Origin: Pomacea canaliculata
Lineage: Eukaryota > Mollusca > Gastropoda > Architaenioglossa > Ampullariidae
DNA length: 64,000 bases
Reading direction: 5' to 3'
Assembly: GCF_003073045.1 (NCBI RefSeq)
Contig: NC_037591.1
Location: 24,337,319 to 24,401,318 of the forward strand
Shown here: piece after piece, positions 1-11,459 of the stretch
How positions within the stretch are numbered: the stretch's first letter is position 1
How the letters are laid out: every line of letters starts with the position of its first letter
The notes under the pieces: model-generated
Databases searched by the model: none
What the model was told of the DNA's origin: nothing
The model's input: only the letters and a program-made list of their open reading frames with translations
Translations under genes and position numbers: made by a program

Positions 1-129
1 CTGCCAAGGCAACAAACTGATGAAATTCAGTGTTGTAAAGTCTGAAACCTAGTGAAATGTAGACTTAATTATTATACCCAAGTTCAAAATAATATGGAGT
101 GATAATTATTAACCCCGTGTGACTGACTT

Positions 130-960
130 ATCACGTGACTAGGGCTGTCACTGATATCACAAGGAAGTAAACTGAAGTGTGTACCTGAGTCTAAAGGTAA
201 GTAACACCTGTCCTGACAACCTGCACGAAATCAGTCTTTATGTAAGTGTTAGGCTCAAGCATGACAACTGTTATCGAAAAGTCCGTGGAACTCGTCTCTT
301 GCCTCAAAAAACATCAGATAATAATTATGAACATAGCTCCGGTATCTGGCGAACACTGTAGTCAGCCAACTTGACCTGATGTTATCCTATTTCATCAAGC
401 GAGGTCATCTATAGAACTGATTAACTTGCTGAAATTTAAACACACATCTGAGAACTAATATGGTGAGGGAGAGAAGAGTTCAGATGTGTAGCAGGTCAGA
501 CACTCGCTACCACCCCAGTGATAAGGTCCTGGGTTCAAATTTCGTCTTTCAACGCTCTCTGTGTGTGATACCTGTTAGTAGAGGTGGCTTTGGGGGGCTT
601 TCTCCTGGTATTTGATTTCTTCCCGACTCCATGAACCCTTTCACCATAGTTTGAAATCACCTTGGTGGAAAGATTTCCCACTAAGTAAGCCAACTGACCA
701 ACAGAGGTTCTTACAATTCGTTCTTTCTATGAGCACATCTCTTTGGCATGTAGACCACTCTGACCTAAGGTATAGAGTTGGTGTCTACATGTCTTTTTTT
801 GCTTTAAGTATCTTAGACATCAACACACCAATGGCTCAGTTTGGCAGCAGTCCAAATACCCAATGATTTCTGTAATCATGTTCTATCTACCAACAAGAAC
901 GACATAAAAGTTTGGTTCCTCAGAACATCTGTAGATGGTCAAGCTGTGGGGTCGGCTGTC
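130..960. repeat. Diverged duplicate of the block at about 8735-9900
   Basis: Scattered but collinear matches run from here to 8735-9900. Examples are cactgatatcac near 150 and 8745, a gaaatcagtc-like stretch, the ggaactcgtctc/gaaactcgtctc pair, and ttcgtctt near 545 and 9115. The 8.7 kb copy has extra sequence around 9290-9790. At 8.7 kb the block begins about 190 bp beyond the start codon of TRIM copy 1. By analogy, this block probably lies just beyond exon 1 of another array member off the left edge. No coding potential was recognised; the short open frames here start at GTG or TTG codons and look like nothing known. Confidence 0.6.
450..640 (+). mobile_element. Old tRNA-derived SINE relic
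   Basis: The stretch ggttcaaatttc near 532-545 resembles a pol III B box. It is followed by a gtctt..cgctctctgtgtgtgatacctgtt tail that aligns with the SINE at 9035-9240 and, more loosely, with the well-preserved SINE at 42725-42908. Edges and target-site duplications can no longer be seen. It belongs to the duplicated block 130-960 and so was inserted before that duplication. Confidence 0.45.
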
Positions 961-3484
961 CACCTGCACCGGGCAGAAGAACTCGTTGCCCACACAGGAC
1001 AGAGGATGGAAGACACAATCAGCTAAATACAGAACAAGAAAAAGAGGAACTTTTTATCATGGTACTCGAAAACAATGTCTAGATCACCCTTGAGAACAGT
1101 TTTCAGCCCCTCAAAAGTGAGAGAGAGTGTTTTAACAACCACAAAACAGTTTGCAAGTGAAAACAAGTGCTCCAGACTAGTTTGTACATATCGATGTAAA
1201 TAAAAGCTCAACTTAGCGCCATGGACGACTGTACTTATTGACACAAGAGGGTGTGGGTCGAAGATTGATCTACAAGAACTTTGCCCGATACTTACCTCTC
1301 CCCGCAGTGTTTTCAATGCACGCTTTGCTTGTTTACATCAAGAAGCACAGGAAAACAGCTTTGTTTGTACTTTCCTGCTTGTTGCCCGCTGCTCTCACTT
1401 GTGTAATAAAAGAAAATCGCTGCGTTCTGAAGAGTGGTCGAGTCTGAATGTCAAAAACTACTAAGAGCCCTGCTCAAGAAGTAAACTTCAAGGGGTTAAG
1501 GACTTTCAGATAAGGGCTGTTGTCAGGTTATACCATCCGGGATTCTTTCTACCAGTCAGGTTTATGACACGAACTATTGTTGCTTATCAATCTGCTCTAC
1601 TCGTGTGATCTCAGGAGAAGAATGTTTTATTGCATACCTCCGTTTCTTGACAAGAAGACGAGGAAGAAGGAGTTGGCAAGTGTCTGAACACGTCTTTGCA
1701 CCGCCATGTAGTCGCACAACCTGTAGGGAAAAGTGACCACAGGGATTCCCACTGAAAACCTCGCAACTGTTGTCTGCTTTGAAAGGTGGCGATGAGATCA
1801 GAGATGCTGGTTGATAAGTATGATTAAAACTAAATATTTGTTATGACTTGCATGGCTGGCTGATCCGGCTGAGGCTTCTGTAGTCTTCACACTGTCTAGT
1901 GTTACTCTTTTTGGGAACGAAACACATTAGTGACTTCATCCATCCTGGGTGCTGTTCCTTGCCCTTTTTTGCATAAAGAATTGAGGATATTTGTTGTTTC
2001 TTCTCCCCCTTCAACCCCACTCGAACAGCTGAGCTGGGAAGCTGTCCAGGTCAGGTGACTTACCTCCCGGTGTAGTGTGTCTAGCAATGTCTACCTACTC
2101 CCAGACTAGTAGGACTGCATGCTGACTGCTTTAGAATACTTCAACTGACTCACTGTATCTTTGTTATTGCCAGAAATTATGTCTACATTACAGTCCACTT
2201 TAATTAGGGTGACACATTCACCAGTTAACTAATGAAAGCTTTTATTTCTGCTTTGACCCTAGTAAGAAAGGCGAGGCAATGATGTCTGTAGGTTTGTGAG
2301 GTGCACTGGGAGTGACAGAGTAGAGAAATAGGCTACAACAGACAGGCTATGACACGTTTAGCTGTCAGTAGATTTGTGTTCCTGTCGTTTCCCTAATATC
2401 CCAAGAGTGTCAGCTTGATAGCTCGTCTCCTTACTTCTCTGTTTTGTTTTTACTTTCTGAAATAGTTTTTTTTTCTTCTGAAACAAGACGAACGGATTTC
2501 AGAAACTGTTTCGAGCTTGGCTTCATCCTTTCTTTCTCGTCACATCAGCGCTCACTGCATCCTGCACATCGTTTGCCTGAGCCCTCTAGTGACACGTTTA
2601 ATGATCAGTATGTAAACTTTTTTGAGACCATGAAACGATAACTCTTCGCTGCCTATAGCTCAATCTTTCGAGAGTGTTTATCTCCCTTGTATATTAGTGT
2701 ATCATTGTTGGTTTTTTCCCCCTTTTTTATTCTTTATTTTCTCGTGATTTTTAACTTGTCTTCTTCAGAGTCAGTTAATTATTGTGGACCTGTTCATAAC
2801 TGTAATGGAAACTTCGGAAAATCATTATGTAAGAGTTGTTATCGCCCTGTTTGTGCTGTTACCACCGGCATAATTTAGGCAAGTGCAAGTTTGTTGTTTG
2901 TTTAGTAGTTTACAACTAGCTACCGAAGTGGTCAACAGTTTGTCAGTTCTTGTTCTGTTTCCTTTTACATTTTTCTATCTCTCCTTTCACACAAATAATA
3001 ACTATCTTTCATATATATATATACTCAGATGCATACACACTCACTTATGGACGCAAATCATAATTAACTCTATATTGGTATTAATTATAGTCACAATCAC
3101 GCACCTTCAGATATGGAGTGTTCTAAATAAAATAGTATGCACCGCAAGTGAAACAAATATCGTGAAAGCCTGTATTCTGGACATCATCAAGGAAACAAAT
3201 ATACACCAGTGCTGGTCTACATTCCTTTTGTATTTATTGTCTTTAAATACATATTTATTATAAAATTGGCTCAGGTTAAATTGGAACAAAATCTTAGAAG
3301 TTTTAGTGCTTATCGGTAAAGAAAACAAATGCTGTTATCTTGTGCTGTTCTTCCAAAACCTCCGCGTATCATAAAGGACAGAATTTTAATGTGTCGTCTT
3401 TAAACTTGTTTCTCTTTGTTTGCTGTTAATGTCCTTAAAGACCAGCCTGAACAGTTTGCTTCATTTAACAGTGTATTACTAACA
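961..3484. other. AT-rich non-coding sequence, no gene recognised
   Basis: Open frames are short (under 130 codons), mostly lack a good ATG and encode low-complexity hydrophobic peptides caused by base composition. A short AT dinucleotide run lies near 3010-3024. I see no exon with convincing splice sites, no RNA gene and no identifiable transposon. Confidence 0.5.
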
Positions 3485-3745
3485 TGTTGAAACTCTTTGT
3501 CTATCGCTTGTCCCGCGCAATATTAATCCAACAATTGTAAAAGTTTTCCTTTTATTCAATTCTGATAAAAAAAAGGGAGGGTTAGTAGTGTTAGCGAGTG
3601 CTGAGAATATGTGTAAAGAGAAGTTGTTTTCAAAATCTTCAACACAACACACAGCAGATAATCTTAAAAACAATATGTACATAAAAGCATATGTTGGAAT
3701 ATATGTACACAACAGCCTGGAAAATGTAAACATACGGTGCACAGG
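3485..3745. repeat. Relic repeat matching the breakpoint flank of TRIM copy 3
   Basis: About 190 bp here aligns collinearly with 18640-18805. Shared words include tttgtctatcgct/tttgtctttcgct, tttattcaattctgat/tttattcaattatgat, gggttagt, gagtgctgag/gagtgccgag and gttgttttcaaaatcttc. At 18.8 kb this sequence is fused directly to the truncated exon 2 of TRIM copy 3. Here it has no TRIM next to it, so it marks either an ancestral array spacer or a dispersed repeat. Confidence 0.6.
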
Positions 3746-3845
3746 ACAGCTGTTCTGAAGAAAAAGTGTACAAGCTAATCAAAAATCCCCAAAATATGTA
3801 TGCAGTGCATCATCAAACACAAACAGCACACACAAAAGCTAATTT

Positions 3846-4130
3846 TTAAGTGAAAAGGATTTTATATATTGAATTATACTGTACATTATAATCAAATAAT
3901 ATACCAAAAGGTAGCGTTATAACTAAAACAAAACTTTTTCCAGTCCAGTTCAATAAATTTATCATCTCCCATAAAGACTTTTGCAGGCTATGATGGATCT
4001 GTAAAAGTAAAGATTTCGCAGCTTGCTTTCTTTGGCAGATGTAAAAACAAGAATTTATTTCAGGATTTAGCAAAACATTCTTAGAAAGCACTATTTATTA
4101 TGAAATGTGCGCTTATATGGTATAAAATTA
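3846..4130. repeat. Old copy of the array spacer motif
   Basis: The run ctatgatggatctgtaaaagtaaagatttcgcagctt (about 3989-4025) is a diverged version of a spacer motif seen again at about 6085-6130, 13040-13085, 22140-22180, 33690-33725 and 48815-48850. Each later copy lies to the left of a TRIM gene. This one has no TRIM gene directly after it, which suggests a decayed older unit. Confidence 0.5.
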
Positions 4131-4619
4131 AATCCATTCAATCACTCTTAAAGGACAACCCAAGAGCAACACTTTTTCTTTACTATTGGCTAAAGTTTAT
4201 TAAAAAATTTCCTTAACTATAAGTACATAATTATGCTTAATTTTAAAGATATAAGCCTTCAAACACCAGCGTTCTCACCTGCCACTAGGAAGCAGAAGAA
4301 AATTAGTCTCCTATACTGGAGAGTTCTGTTACACGCAAGTATTTGCAGCAGTGAGTGGCTCAGTTCAGCAAGTCTGTGCACGTCTTCGAGTCAAAAGAAG
4401 AAATATCTCTCAAGTTGTCATGTTCAGAAAGAGAAATTTTGCACAGAAAATGAAATAACTAATTTTCAAATACAACCCTACTGATTTAAACTTTATTTAA
4501 AAGCTTAGACCTTAAATATTAAATAAAAGTTCCAAATCAAATTCACTCAAAAGACTGGAAGGAAATCTCCTGATTAAAATGTAAAGGGCAACAATCACGG
4601 TGTTTGCAGTGTACGTTGT

Positions 4620-4721
4620 ATTCTTCTTCTTCTTCTTCTTCTTCTTCTTCTTCTTCTTCTTCTTCTTCTTCTTCTTCTTCTTTTTCTTCTTCTTCTTCTT
4701 CTTCTTCTTATTATTATTATT

Positions 4722-4757
<36 letters not shown>

Positions 4758-4758
4758 G
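4620..4758. repeat. Compound trinucleotide microsatellite (TTC)n(TTA)n(TTG)n
   Basis: Roughly 30 TTC units, with one TTT interruption near 4681, pass into about six TTA/TTG-transition units and then about fourteen TTG units. Open frames on both strands (poly-Phe/Leu on plus, poly-Arg on minus) are artefacts of the repeat. Such tracts are length-variable. Confidence 0.97.
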
Positions 4759-4859
4759 ATTCTCTGTTACTACGTGGGCGCCTTTGAGTTAATTTTTCCA
4801 GGTTTATTATTGTTAATAAAATACACATTTCACGTGTGCGTTTGTCTAAGATAACCTCA

Positions 4860-5640
4860 TGTATTTTTATTCTCATAGATAGTTAATTTCCAGCATTGCA
4901 TTTTTATTTTATAATTACAACTGACTGCTCATAATGACTTTTATACCAGTAAAAGTATATCATATTTATCGATGTCTAAACTTATTCCTTTAGACACACA
5001 CATACATGTTTTGAAGCACTTTTTACTACCCATATTTGTTTTTGTTCTTTGAAAAGAAAACTACCTCTTGCAGTCCCTGTCTATATTCAATTGATAAAAA
5101 TAATGTGTTACATTAATAAATACAAACACGTGATAAATATCGGTAACAATATGTCAATATATATATATATCTAATAATTACTCGTTTATAACACCTGATC
5201 ACACAAATAAAAATTATAGACATAATCCTAAAGGAACATTTGTTTTTTTTCATTTCGACAAAGAATACCAGGATTCCTAGGTCAGTCTGGGGTCATTGTT
5301 CACACTTGAGACTATTCTAATGATATTCTTAATTTCGTCACTGGCAGCTGATGTTCCAGCAATCCACAGATACTATCTTCTATCTTGCTACTCTTGGGTT
5401 ATCAATTTATCCCCATCTACTGATATTGGTAGTTCCTAGCAGTTTACCAGAGCCAGATACTTCAAGCTGGATATACTTCAATCCAAATACTCCAAATACA
5501 CCAAGGGTCAGTCCTAGAGCCGGTTGCTGCTAGGCAATTTCAGGCTCAAGTACTTCGCCTATTGGCAGTTTATACAAATAAATTATTAACACAACTTGTA
5601 TGATAAAATACAAAAACATTATATTCCATTGAATACAAAA
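4860..5640. other. AT-rich non-coding sequence
   Basis: I found no exon, RNA gene or transposon end. A short (AT)n run lies near 5160-5170. The 60-codon plus-strand frame at 5351-5533 begins at a non-ATG codon and is not recognisable. Confidence 0.5.
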
Positions 5641-5645
5641 AAAAT

Positions 5646-5822
5646 GAAAACCTTTTTAATAAGATGCAGCCCTCCCCTCCCCTACACGCAGTGACCTCCA
5701 CCTACCTGGGAAGTGAAGGGTACACGGACTTTTCGACGCCGGACGTTTTGCCGACAGGACGTTTCCGAGTCTGAAAACCTTTCTAATAAGATGCAGCTCT
5801 CCCCTCTCCTACACGCAGTGAA
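5646..5822. repeat. Pair of about 48-bp direct repeats flanking a GC-rich insert
   Basis: The segment starting gaaaacctttttaataagat at 5646 recurs with few changes at 5773; both contain ctcccct..cctacacgcagtga. Between them lies a compact CpG-rich stretch (about 5726-5765) with ttttcgacgccggacgtttt. This could be a small insertion with a long target duplication, or a partial tandem duplication. Confidence 0.6.
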
Positions 5823-5839
5823 GCGCTGGCCCGTGACAG

Positions 5840-6577
5840 TTAATTATGATTACATGTATTGTCTTCACTCCTTTTTCTAAAAAATACGAAAGAAAAATTC
5901 TTTGTTTCCCAATCAACAGGTTCGACTCTGCCACCCGTGCCGTGCTGACTTATTAACGCTTGATCAACCTTTTGTGGCAGAACTATACTGTGCAGCATAA
6001 TAAAAATCAAATAATACAAACAACAGTAGTTTTGTAGATAATTTTCCCTGTCCAAGTTATCCAAGTTAACATAAAATCTGATGTGCTATGCTGGATTTGT
6101 AATAACAATGATTACGCAACTTATTCTCATTTGCCAATGTACAAAAACCCAATGCTATTGAGACAGGAGTGTACAGTTTTAATCAGTAAACATTGTACTT
6201 TGTTCTTATGTTTTCTAGCATCGTGTATTGTCCGTTTGTGTAGTCCAGAATTTAAAAGTTTCAATCCCTCTTAAACTATTTAAAGGATATGTGGTACTCT
6301 ATGATACTAGTTCAGGTTATTAAGTTTAGTTTACATAAAACACTTCTCCATCTCTTGTTGTAACTGGCAATTGTGAATAGTGTACCAACGTGACGCAGTA
6401 CACTGTTATCAGCGCTGGTTTATCGCAGGTGCGAATCGCGTAATTGGGTAGCAGATAATTAATTCACAGATGAGTTTTGGAAGCTAATTATTACAAGTAA
6501 GTTTTAAATCGCCTATATCTAACGATATCTGCAAAAAATGCAAACCATTCAGGTTGCTCTTAACGTCATAGAATGCC
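5840..6577. other. Spacer to the left of TRIM copy 1
   Basis: Contains an old version of the shared spacer motif (gctggatttgtaataacaatgattacgcaactt, about 6090-6122). This is the putative 3' flank of TRIM copy 1, which is transcribed right to left. No separate gene was recognised. Confidence 0.5.
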
Positions 6578-8548
6578 TCAAAGTATGACACATCGCTCCA
6601 AAGCAAATAAATGCAAGACAGGTATTTTAAGGACCCATCCATCACCACAACCAATCAGCAGATCACCGTTGAGGTCAAGGTTCAGAGCTGTGGGCCGCAT
6701 GATGTCACCACTGCCCGGCAGGTAGCTGTCGAAAGCGATGCCACGGTCTGATACTCTTGTCACGTGCACACAGTCGTTCATCCAGTCAGCGATCAGCAGC
6801 AAATCTTTGCCATAGAAGCAGACGTCTGTTGGGAAGAAGGGTTGTATGGGTGACGTGTAGGTCGCTATGGGGTCATTACTTTTTATAGAATACAGACGTA
6901 CAACATGGGAACGCCGGCTGTCCGCTTTACTGTTGTTTGTGTTCTTTGATTCATCATCTGAGTTCTTCTCTTCCTCTACTACAGCAAAGAACGTTCCGTG
7001 CTCGTTTAAATCAAAGTTCTGTGCTCTATTTACCTTTGGGTTACTTAAAGTAGGACCTGCAGAACACGTTTCTTTTCCATTTTTTTGTTTCCACTCCATT
7101 GAGCATACGTAAGATACACCTGTTGAAAAGTTCTGCATTAAAGAATGCATACCGTTATTCTTAGAACCAAGGTTACAAGATGATAAGTCTTTCCATGGCC
7201 AGTGGTGACCCTTTCGTGAAATGCATGATATTCGCATTCCGTAGTCTGTTCCAGGTGTTATAGAACCATCAGACCTAAAATTTAAGTTTTTTTCTTTGGT
7301 GTAGTCACCTCCTGTTCCCCCATAATATACATCGATACTTCCGTCCTCCCTCTGCCTCAGAGCATGCACTTCCTGACATCTTCCATCGCCACATCGACCC
7401 ACGCGAACGATGTCTGCGGTTTTCTTACTTGGAAAACTCTGTTTGACTGGTGACCCGATAAATGTTTTCATGTAGTGGTCCTCAATGTAGTTATAGAAGT
7501 CACCATGGAGTACAGGGCGGTTAGTCTGGTGAGATAGCACAGGTGGAGTGTCGCTTATTTCTCTACCTCTCATCTCTCTCTCCACCTGCAGTACCTCCGT
7601 GTCACAGGTGGAACTCAGCGCGTGTTGAGCGCGGGCTTGAAGTTGGAGCAGAGAGTTGAGTTCGTCTTGTACTCGCTGTGTGTCAGCGGTCAGACCTTTC
7701 TCCACATCATCGCAAGTTGTCTTCAGTTCTTGCAGCGCTTCATCGCGATATTTTGCTGCCATGGCCACGATGACGTCATACCGGACTTGAATCTGTTGGA
7801 CGTTAAATAAAACATGGCTTTATGGCGATACTTTGTATTTACTGTACGTCCCACGAGAAAAAGTTTTGTAAACGGGATACTTATAAGACTATTGATAACT
7901 TTAATGTTGATCTACTAAAAGTCTCTAACACATTCCTCTGTATTTTTAATATTTCTTATTTAAAAGAATGAACATTCATACCTTTATAAATATAAGGAAG
8001 TCGTTTTTGTTTACGACAGATTGATTACTTACCTGTTCCCTTAGTGCAGCTCGCTTCTCTAGGGCTCGCTTTTCGTTCTGTTTACATGATTCCAACTTGT
8101 CTTTTCCGCGTGAAATGTTGTCCATAAAGGACTGAAGTCTGTCTCCAATTGTTTTCTTACAACGAGCGACTGCTTCTGACAGTTCTTCGGTAGCATGTCC
8201 CTCGTGTTTAGTCAGTTTACATTTGAGACAGATGGCTTTGTCACACTGCGTGCAATGAAATATGGCCACCTCCTTAGTGTGAACAGGACACATGGATTGT
8301 CTTTTCTCACTACGCGCCTGCTCCAGAGCTTCCTCCGTGAAGTAGAAGTTGACTTGTAGATCACACACACCACCTGGCGGTACAGTAGCAGGAGCTCTAC
8401 AGGTAGGACACGGGATGGTGTCTCCATGTCTCTTTGTCAGCTCCTCTAGACAGGGTAGACAGAAGGTGTGATGACATGTCAGAAACCTCGGTGACCTGTA
8501 AACTTCTGTGCAGATTGCACACGTCATGTTATCCTGCGTAGCAGCCAT
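6578..8548 (-). CDS. TRIM-type RING/B-box E3 ligase, array copy 1
   Basis: Two exons: 8548-8033 (172 codons) and 7792-6578, joined across a 240-nt phase-0 intron (donor CAG|GTAAGT; acceptor AACAG|ATTC), predicting 576 aa. The RING finger is C3HC4: C10, C13, C25, H27, C30, C33, C47, C50. The B-box 2 uses C87, H90, C99, C102, C107, C110, H115 and H118. A coiled coil (about 125-250) spans the exon junction. The C-terminal part ends in NHL-like strands (LLIADWMNDCVHV, then RPTALNLDLNGDLLIGCG) and has an acidic linker. Family knowledge: RING TRIMs are cytoplasmic ubiquitin ligases, and the C-terminal domain chooses the target. The target here is unknown. Oddity: the usual ending PVNY-stop is replaced by a longer unrelated tail. 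Start chosen at the MAATQD methionine conserved in all copies. The upstream GTG at 7768 is not a start, because it lies inside exon 2. Confidence 0.85.
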
Positions 8549-8734
8549 CTTTGATGTGAAGATGTTTAGCTGCGAAGCATCTTACCAACTACCTCAATCA
8601 ATTTTTTTTCGGAAAAAACAGCAATATGATACTCGGCAAGACGGACGGTTACACAAAAGGACAAATGACTAAGTGAAGATGTCTTCATACAATGCAGAGT
8701 GACATTTCATGTGACTCATCCCGTGATTTCGTTA

Positions 8735-9900
8735 TCACTGATATCACTGAATCGTTACTCCTAAGATCAAAGGTAAATAACACATGTCCTTACAACGTGC
8801 ATGAAATCAATCAGTCTATGTTTGAGGTCAAAGGGTGCCAAGAGTTATCAAAGATCCGTTAAGTGTCCATGAAACTCGTCTCGTGCCGCCAGGAAGGCGG
8901 ACAATAATTATTAGTGTATTCTGGAACCTCGCCAACTCTGCCATGACATTTTGACCTTGTGTTACATCTTAAACGAGAAAACCCAAGTGTACGCTAAACG
9001 TTTTGAAATCCAAACGCACATCTGAAAACTAACAGAGCGAAGTATGGAAGTGTCATGAAGCTCAGAGGTTAAGAAACTCACTTACTACCACTTCAGTGAA
9101 AAGGGTTTGCATTTCGTCTTGGGACGCCCTCTGTATATGACATCTGTTTGAAGGGCTGGCCTCCATGAATATTTTCGTGGTACTTTGGATCTTTGCCCGA
9201 CTTCATTATCCATTTCCCTCTCAGAAATCACCTGGGTGGAACCACTTTCCAACGAAGCAAACTTACTGACCAGCCGAGGTTTCTCTATGTTGTGCTATTC
9301 ACCGTGATTTTTTTCTACTCTTGATGCAGCGGCTATGCCACTCATCATTGTGAAGCTCGGAATGGACTATGTTATCTGCAGTCTCACATCTGTCGTCTTT
9401 GGAAACTGTGTTACCACTCGGAGTTTGAGATGTACAGATGTCTGGTGTGGAGATAGTGTGGACTGTCACTGCTCCCTATTTTCTCCCGGGTTTCGTGCAC
9501 TCCCTTAAGTCAGTTATCTAACAGATCTCTTCTCGAATTCATCTTTTCCAGCTCGCAGTCTACCAGTCCTTTCTTCTGCCGAATCCATGGCATGCTTCAG
9601 GAGCATATTGTTTCGTCTTTTATGTCTGTTGCTGTGTCTCTATAGTCAGTTGCTTGCTGAGATGTTTTCGTCTGTGTCGTCAGTATGTGTTATATTCCTT
9701 TTGTATTGGCTTAAATGTGTGCCTTCGGTGTTTCGTATTTTGAAAATGTTTGTAAAGCTTATTGGGTCTACAATACAGTGGAGGTATGTGCCATATAAAT
9801 CTGCAACACTATTATTATTTCATTCTTTCTAAGAGTACACTTCTTTGCCATCTATACCTTTCTAGCCTGATACATAGAGTGCATGTCCAAGTAAGCCTTT
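8735..9900. repeat. Block beyond TRIM copy 1 exon 1, duplicated at 130-960
   Basis: Collinear with 130-960 but with extra sequence inside (about 9290-9790). It contains a tRNA-derived SINE. No exon was recognised. The hydrophobic frame at 9587-9832 has no family signature and lies in the non-shared part. It presumably includes the 5' flank of TRIM copy 1. Confidence 0.6.
9035..9240 (+). mobile_element. tRNA-derived SINE
   Basis: An A-box-like gctcagaggttaagaaactc (near 9059) and a B-box-like gggtttgcatttc (near 9104) are followed by gtcttgggacgccc and gacatctgtttgaagggctggcc. The last parts match the SINE at 42725-42908 (catctgtttacagggctggctgcc). The element is shared with the 450-640 relic, so it is older than that duplication. 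Precise ends are not visible. Confidence 0.6.
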
Positions 9901-10579
9901 TGAATTTTGTATCAGACACCAACACACCCTTGCATCATTCGCAGCTAGAGCTAGCAGGTGCCGACAACTTAAACCACCGCAAGTTGAATCTTTATTAACT
10001 AAACAATCTTGTACGTTGTTCGTGTATTTAAATACCATGAACATACCTACTTCTAAAACAAGGAGCAGCAAAAGGCAATTACACGAGTGAAAAAATATCT
10101 GAAGCAGCGAGCTTGAAATGATATAACAGCATTTCTCACAAACCGTAGATATGATCTGATAAACACTTATCGAGTATCAGCCACGTACCAGTCTCTCGCT
10201 ATTATTTTATGTAGGCTGTTGACTTAGCTTATAATCGGTTTTTAACCTTATCTCCGAGGTATGAATGCTGCTAGTAGACTCCGCCTGCTTTTCACACAAC
10301 AAGTTCAAAGAATCAATCGACGTATGATTTTCCTGGTAATACTTTCTAATTCGTCCATCATGAGATGTTTTGATCATGGTAGAGAAATATACAATAGAGT
10401 ACTGTGTTTCCTTCTACTATTTAATGTTTTTTTATATCTTACTTTTTGTTTTGTGTGTTAATCTCAACAGGTTTCAAGTTTTCTCTGTCACACGTTTTAC
10501 CTTTCCTAATTTTAATCAAAGATGCACAACTTTCATAAACGTCCGAAGACAGAAAAAAATAGCTGAGAACACAAACGAA
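9901..10579. other. Non-coding spacer
   Basis: Nothing was recognised here: no splice-flanked exon, RNA gene or transposon end. Short plus-strand frames near 10261-10588 are AT-rich and unlike known proteins. Confidence 0.4.
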
Positions 10580-10581
10580 TA

Positions 10582-10964
10582 CAGGTAGTCCTCGACTTAC
10601 GACGGGGATCCGTTCTTAACACGGCGTCGTAAACCGAATTTCGACGTAAGTCGGATCATACGTTCATACAGTACTCTACCATCATAAACCAACCCCTACT
10701 CGCCACAAATTCTTCACTTTCACTTCCTTCCCCCTTTTCTCTTTTCAACGCCTCAAACAGTCTCCTAGCCTTCTCCTGAATAACCATAAAACACACAGGG
10801 ATACGGCGTTGATTTTGGTCTTCCAACCATAGCGCCAATAATCTGTCCATCTCAATAATAAGTCCACTACGTTGCTTTGTTATCACTGTCGCTGTAAGTG
10901 GGAATGAGTGTCGTAACCACGAAAACGACGTAACTCGAGACCGTCGTAACCCGAGGACTACCTG
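10582..10964 (-). mobile_element. Tigger/pogo-like MITE, 383 bp
   Basis: Terminal inverted repeats start CAGGTAGTCCTCG at 10582 and end with the complement at 10964. TA dinucleotides sit directly outside both ends (10580-10581 and 10965-10966), as expected for Tc1/mariner-pogo elements. Inside, the minus strand keeps an open frame (10886-10656) with WLEDQNQRRIP and REKGEGSESEEFVASRGWF. This resembles the second helix-turn-helix (CENP-B/Tc5 type) of Tigger transposases. The DDE domain is absent, so this is a non-autonomous deletion derivative. Confidence 0.85.
10656..10886 (-). pseudogene. Tigger transposase fragment (CENP-B-type HTH)
   Basis: About 76 codons, starting at a non-ATG codon, inside the MITE at 10582-10964. 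The segment IQEKARRLFEALKREKGEG and the ending SRGWF are the hallmark of the HTH_Tnp_Tc5 region of Tigger transposases. After GWF the frame runs into terminal sequence; no DDE catalytic core is present. It is not a functional gene. Confidence 0.75.
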
Positions 10965-10966
10965 TA

Positions 10967-11459
10967 ATCTGACTGTATAGGTCTAATGCTGTTAAGACGG
11001 TCACATGCTTCAGTCTCCAGATATACAATGACCTACATTATGTCTCAATTATTTAAAAGGAAATTTATGCAAGTTTAACTCAAATTTTGTTAAGGAATCT
11101 CTACGGGCAGGGGATACATTTTCTTAATTCACACAGGTATTATTTGTATACATATCTTGTTTCCATTCTAGAATAATCTGATCTCTCAAACGTTGTGATT
11201 TCACCTGTTTAACTTGAAGGAGAGGAAAATTATAACCAGGATTCCAGATGAACCTTAGAAACATCTTAGGTTAAATACAGAAATAAAGTCGAAAAGCGAC
11301 TTAGCGAGGACAACGCAAGGGAAGCATGGAGGGGCTAAACACCATGATGGGTAGAGAACAAGAGAAACAAAGAGTAAAGTGCGCTGACCCTATCACATGG
11401 TTAATTAGCTCAACACTTTCTATGCGCACAGTTTGACGTGAGAGACTTCATTAAGGAAG
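10967..11459. other. Non-coding sequence between transposon remnants
   Basis: No gene, RNA or repeat was recognised. Confidence 0.4.

Noticed and set aside
4620..4758. CRISPR-like regular repeat
   Set aside because: Simple microsatellite without spacers in a eukaryotic sequence.
4595..4876. Open frames rich in Arg/Lys (minus) and Phe/Leu (plus)
   Set aside because: They only translate the trinucleotide microsatellite; no start context, splice signals or family similarity.
9587..9832. Possible small membrane protein (81 codons)
   Set aside because: Hydrophobicity follows from T-rich composition; no conservation in the duplicate block near 700-860 and no promoter or splice evidence.
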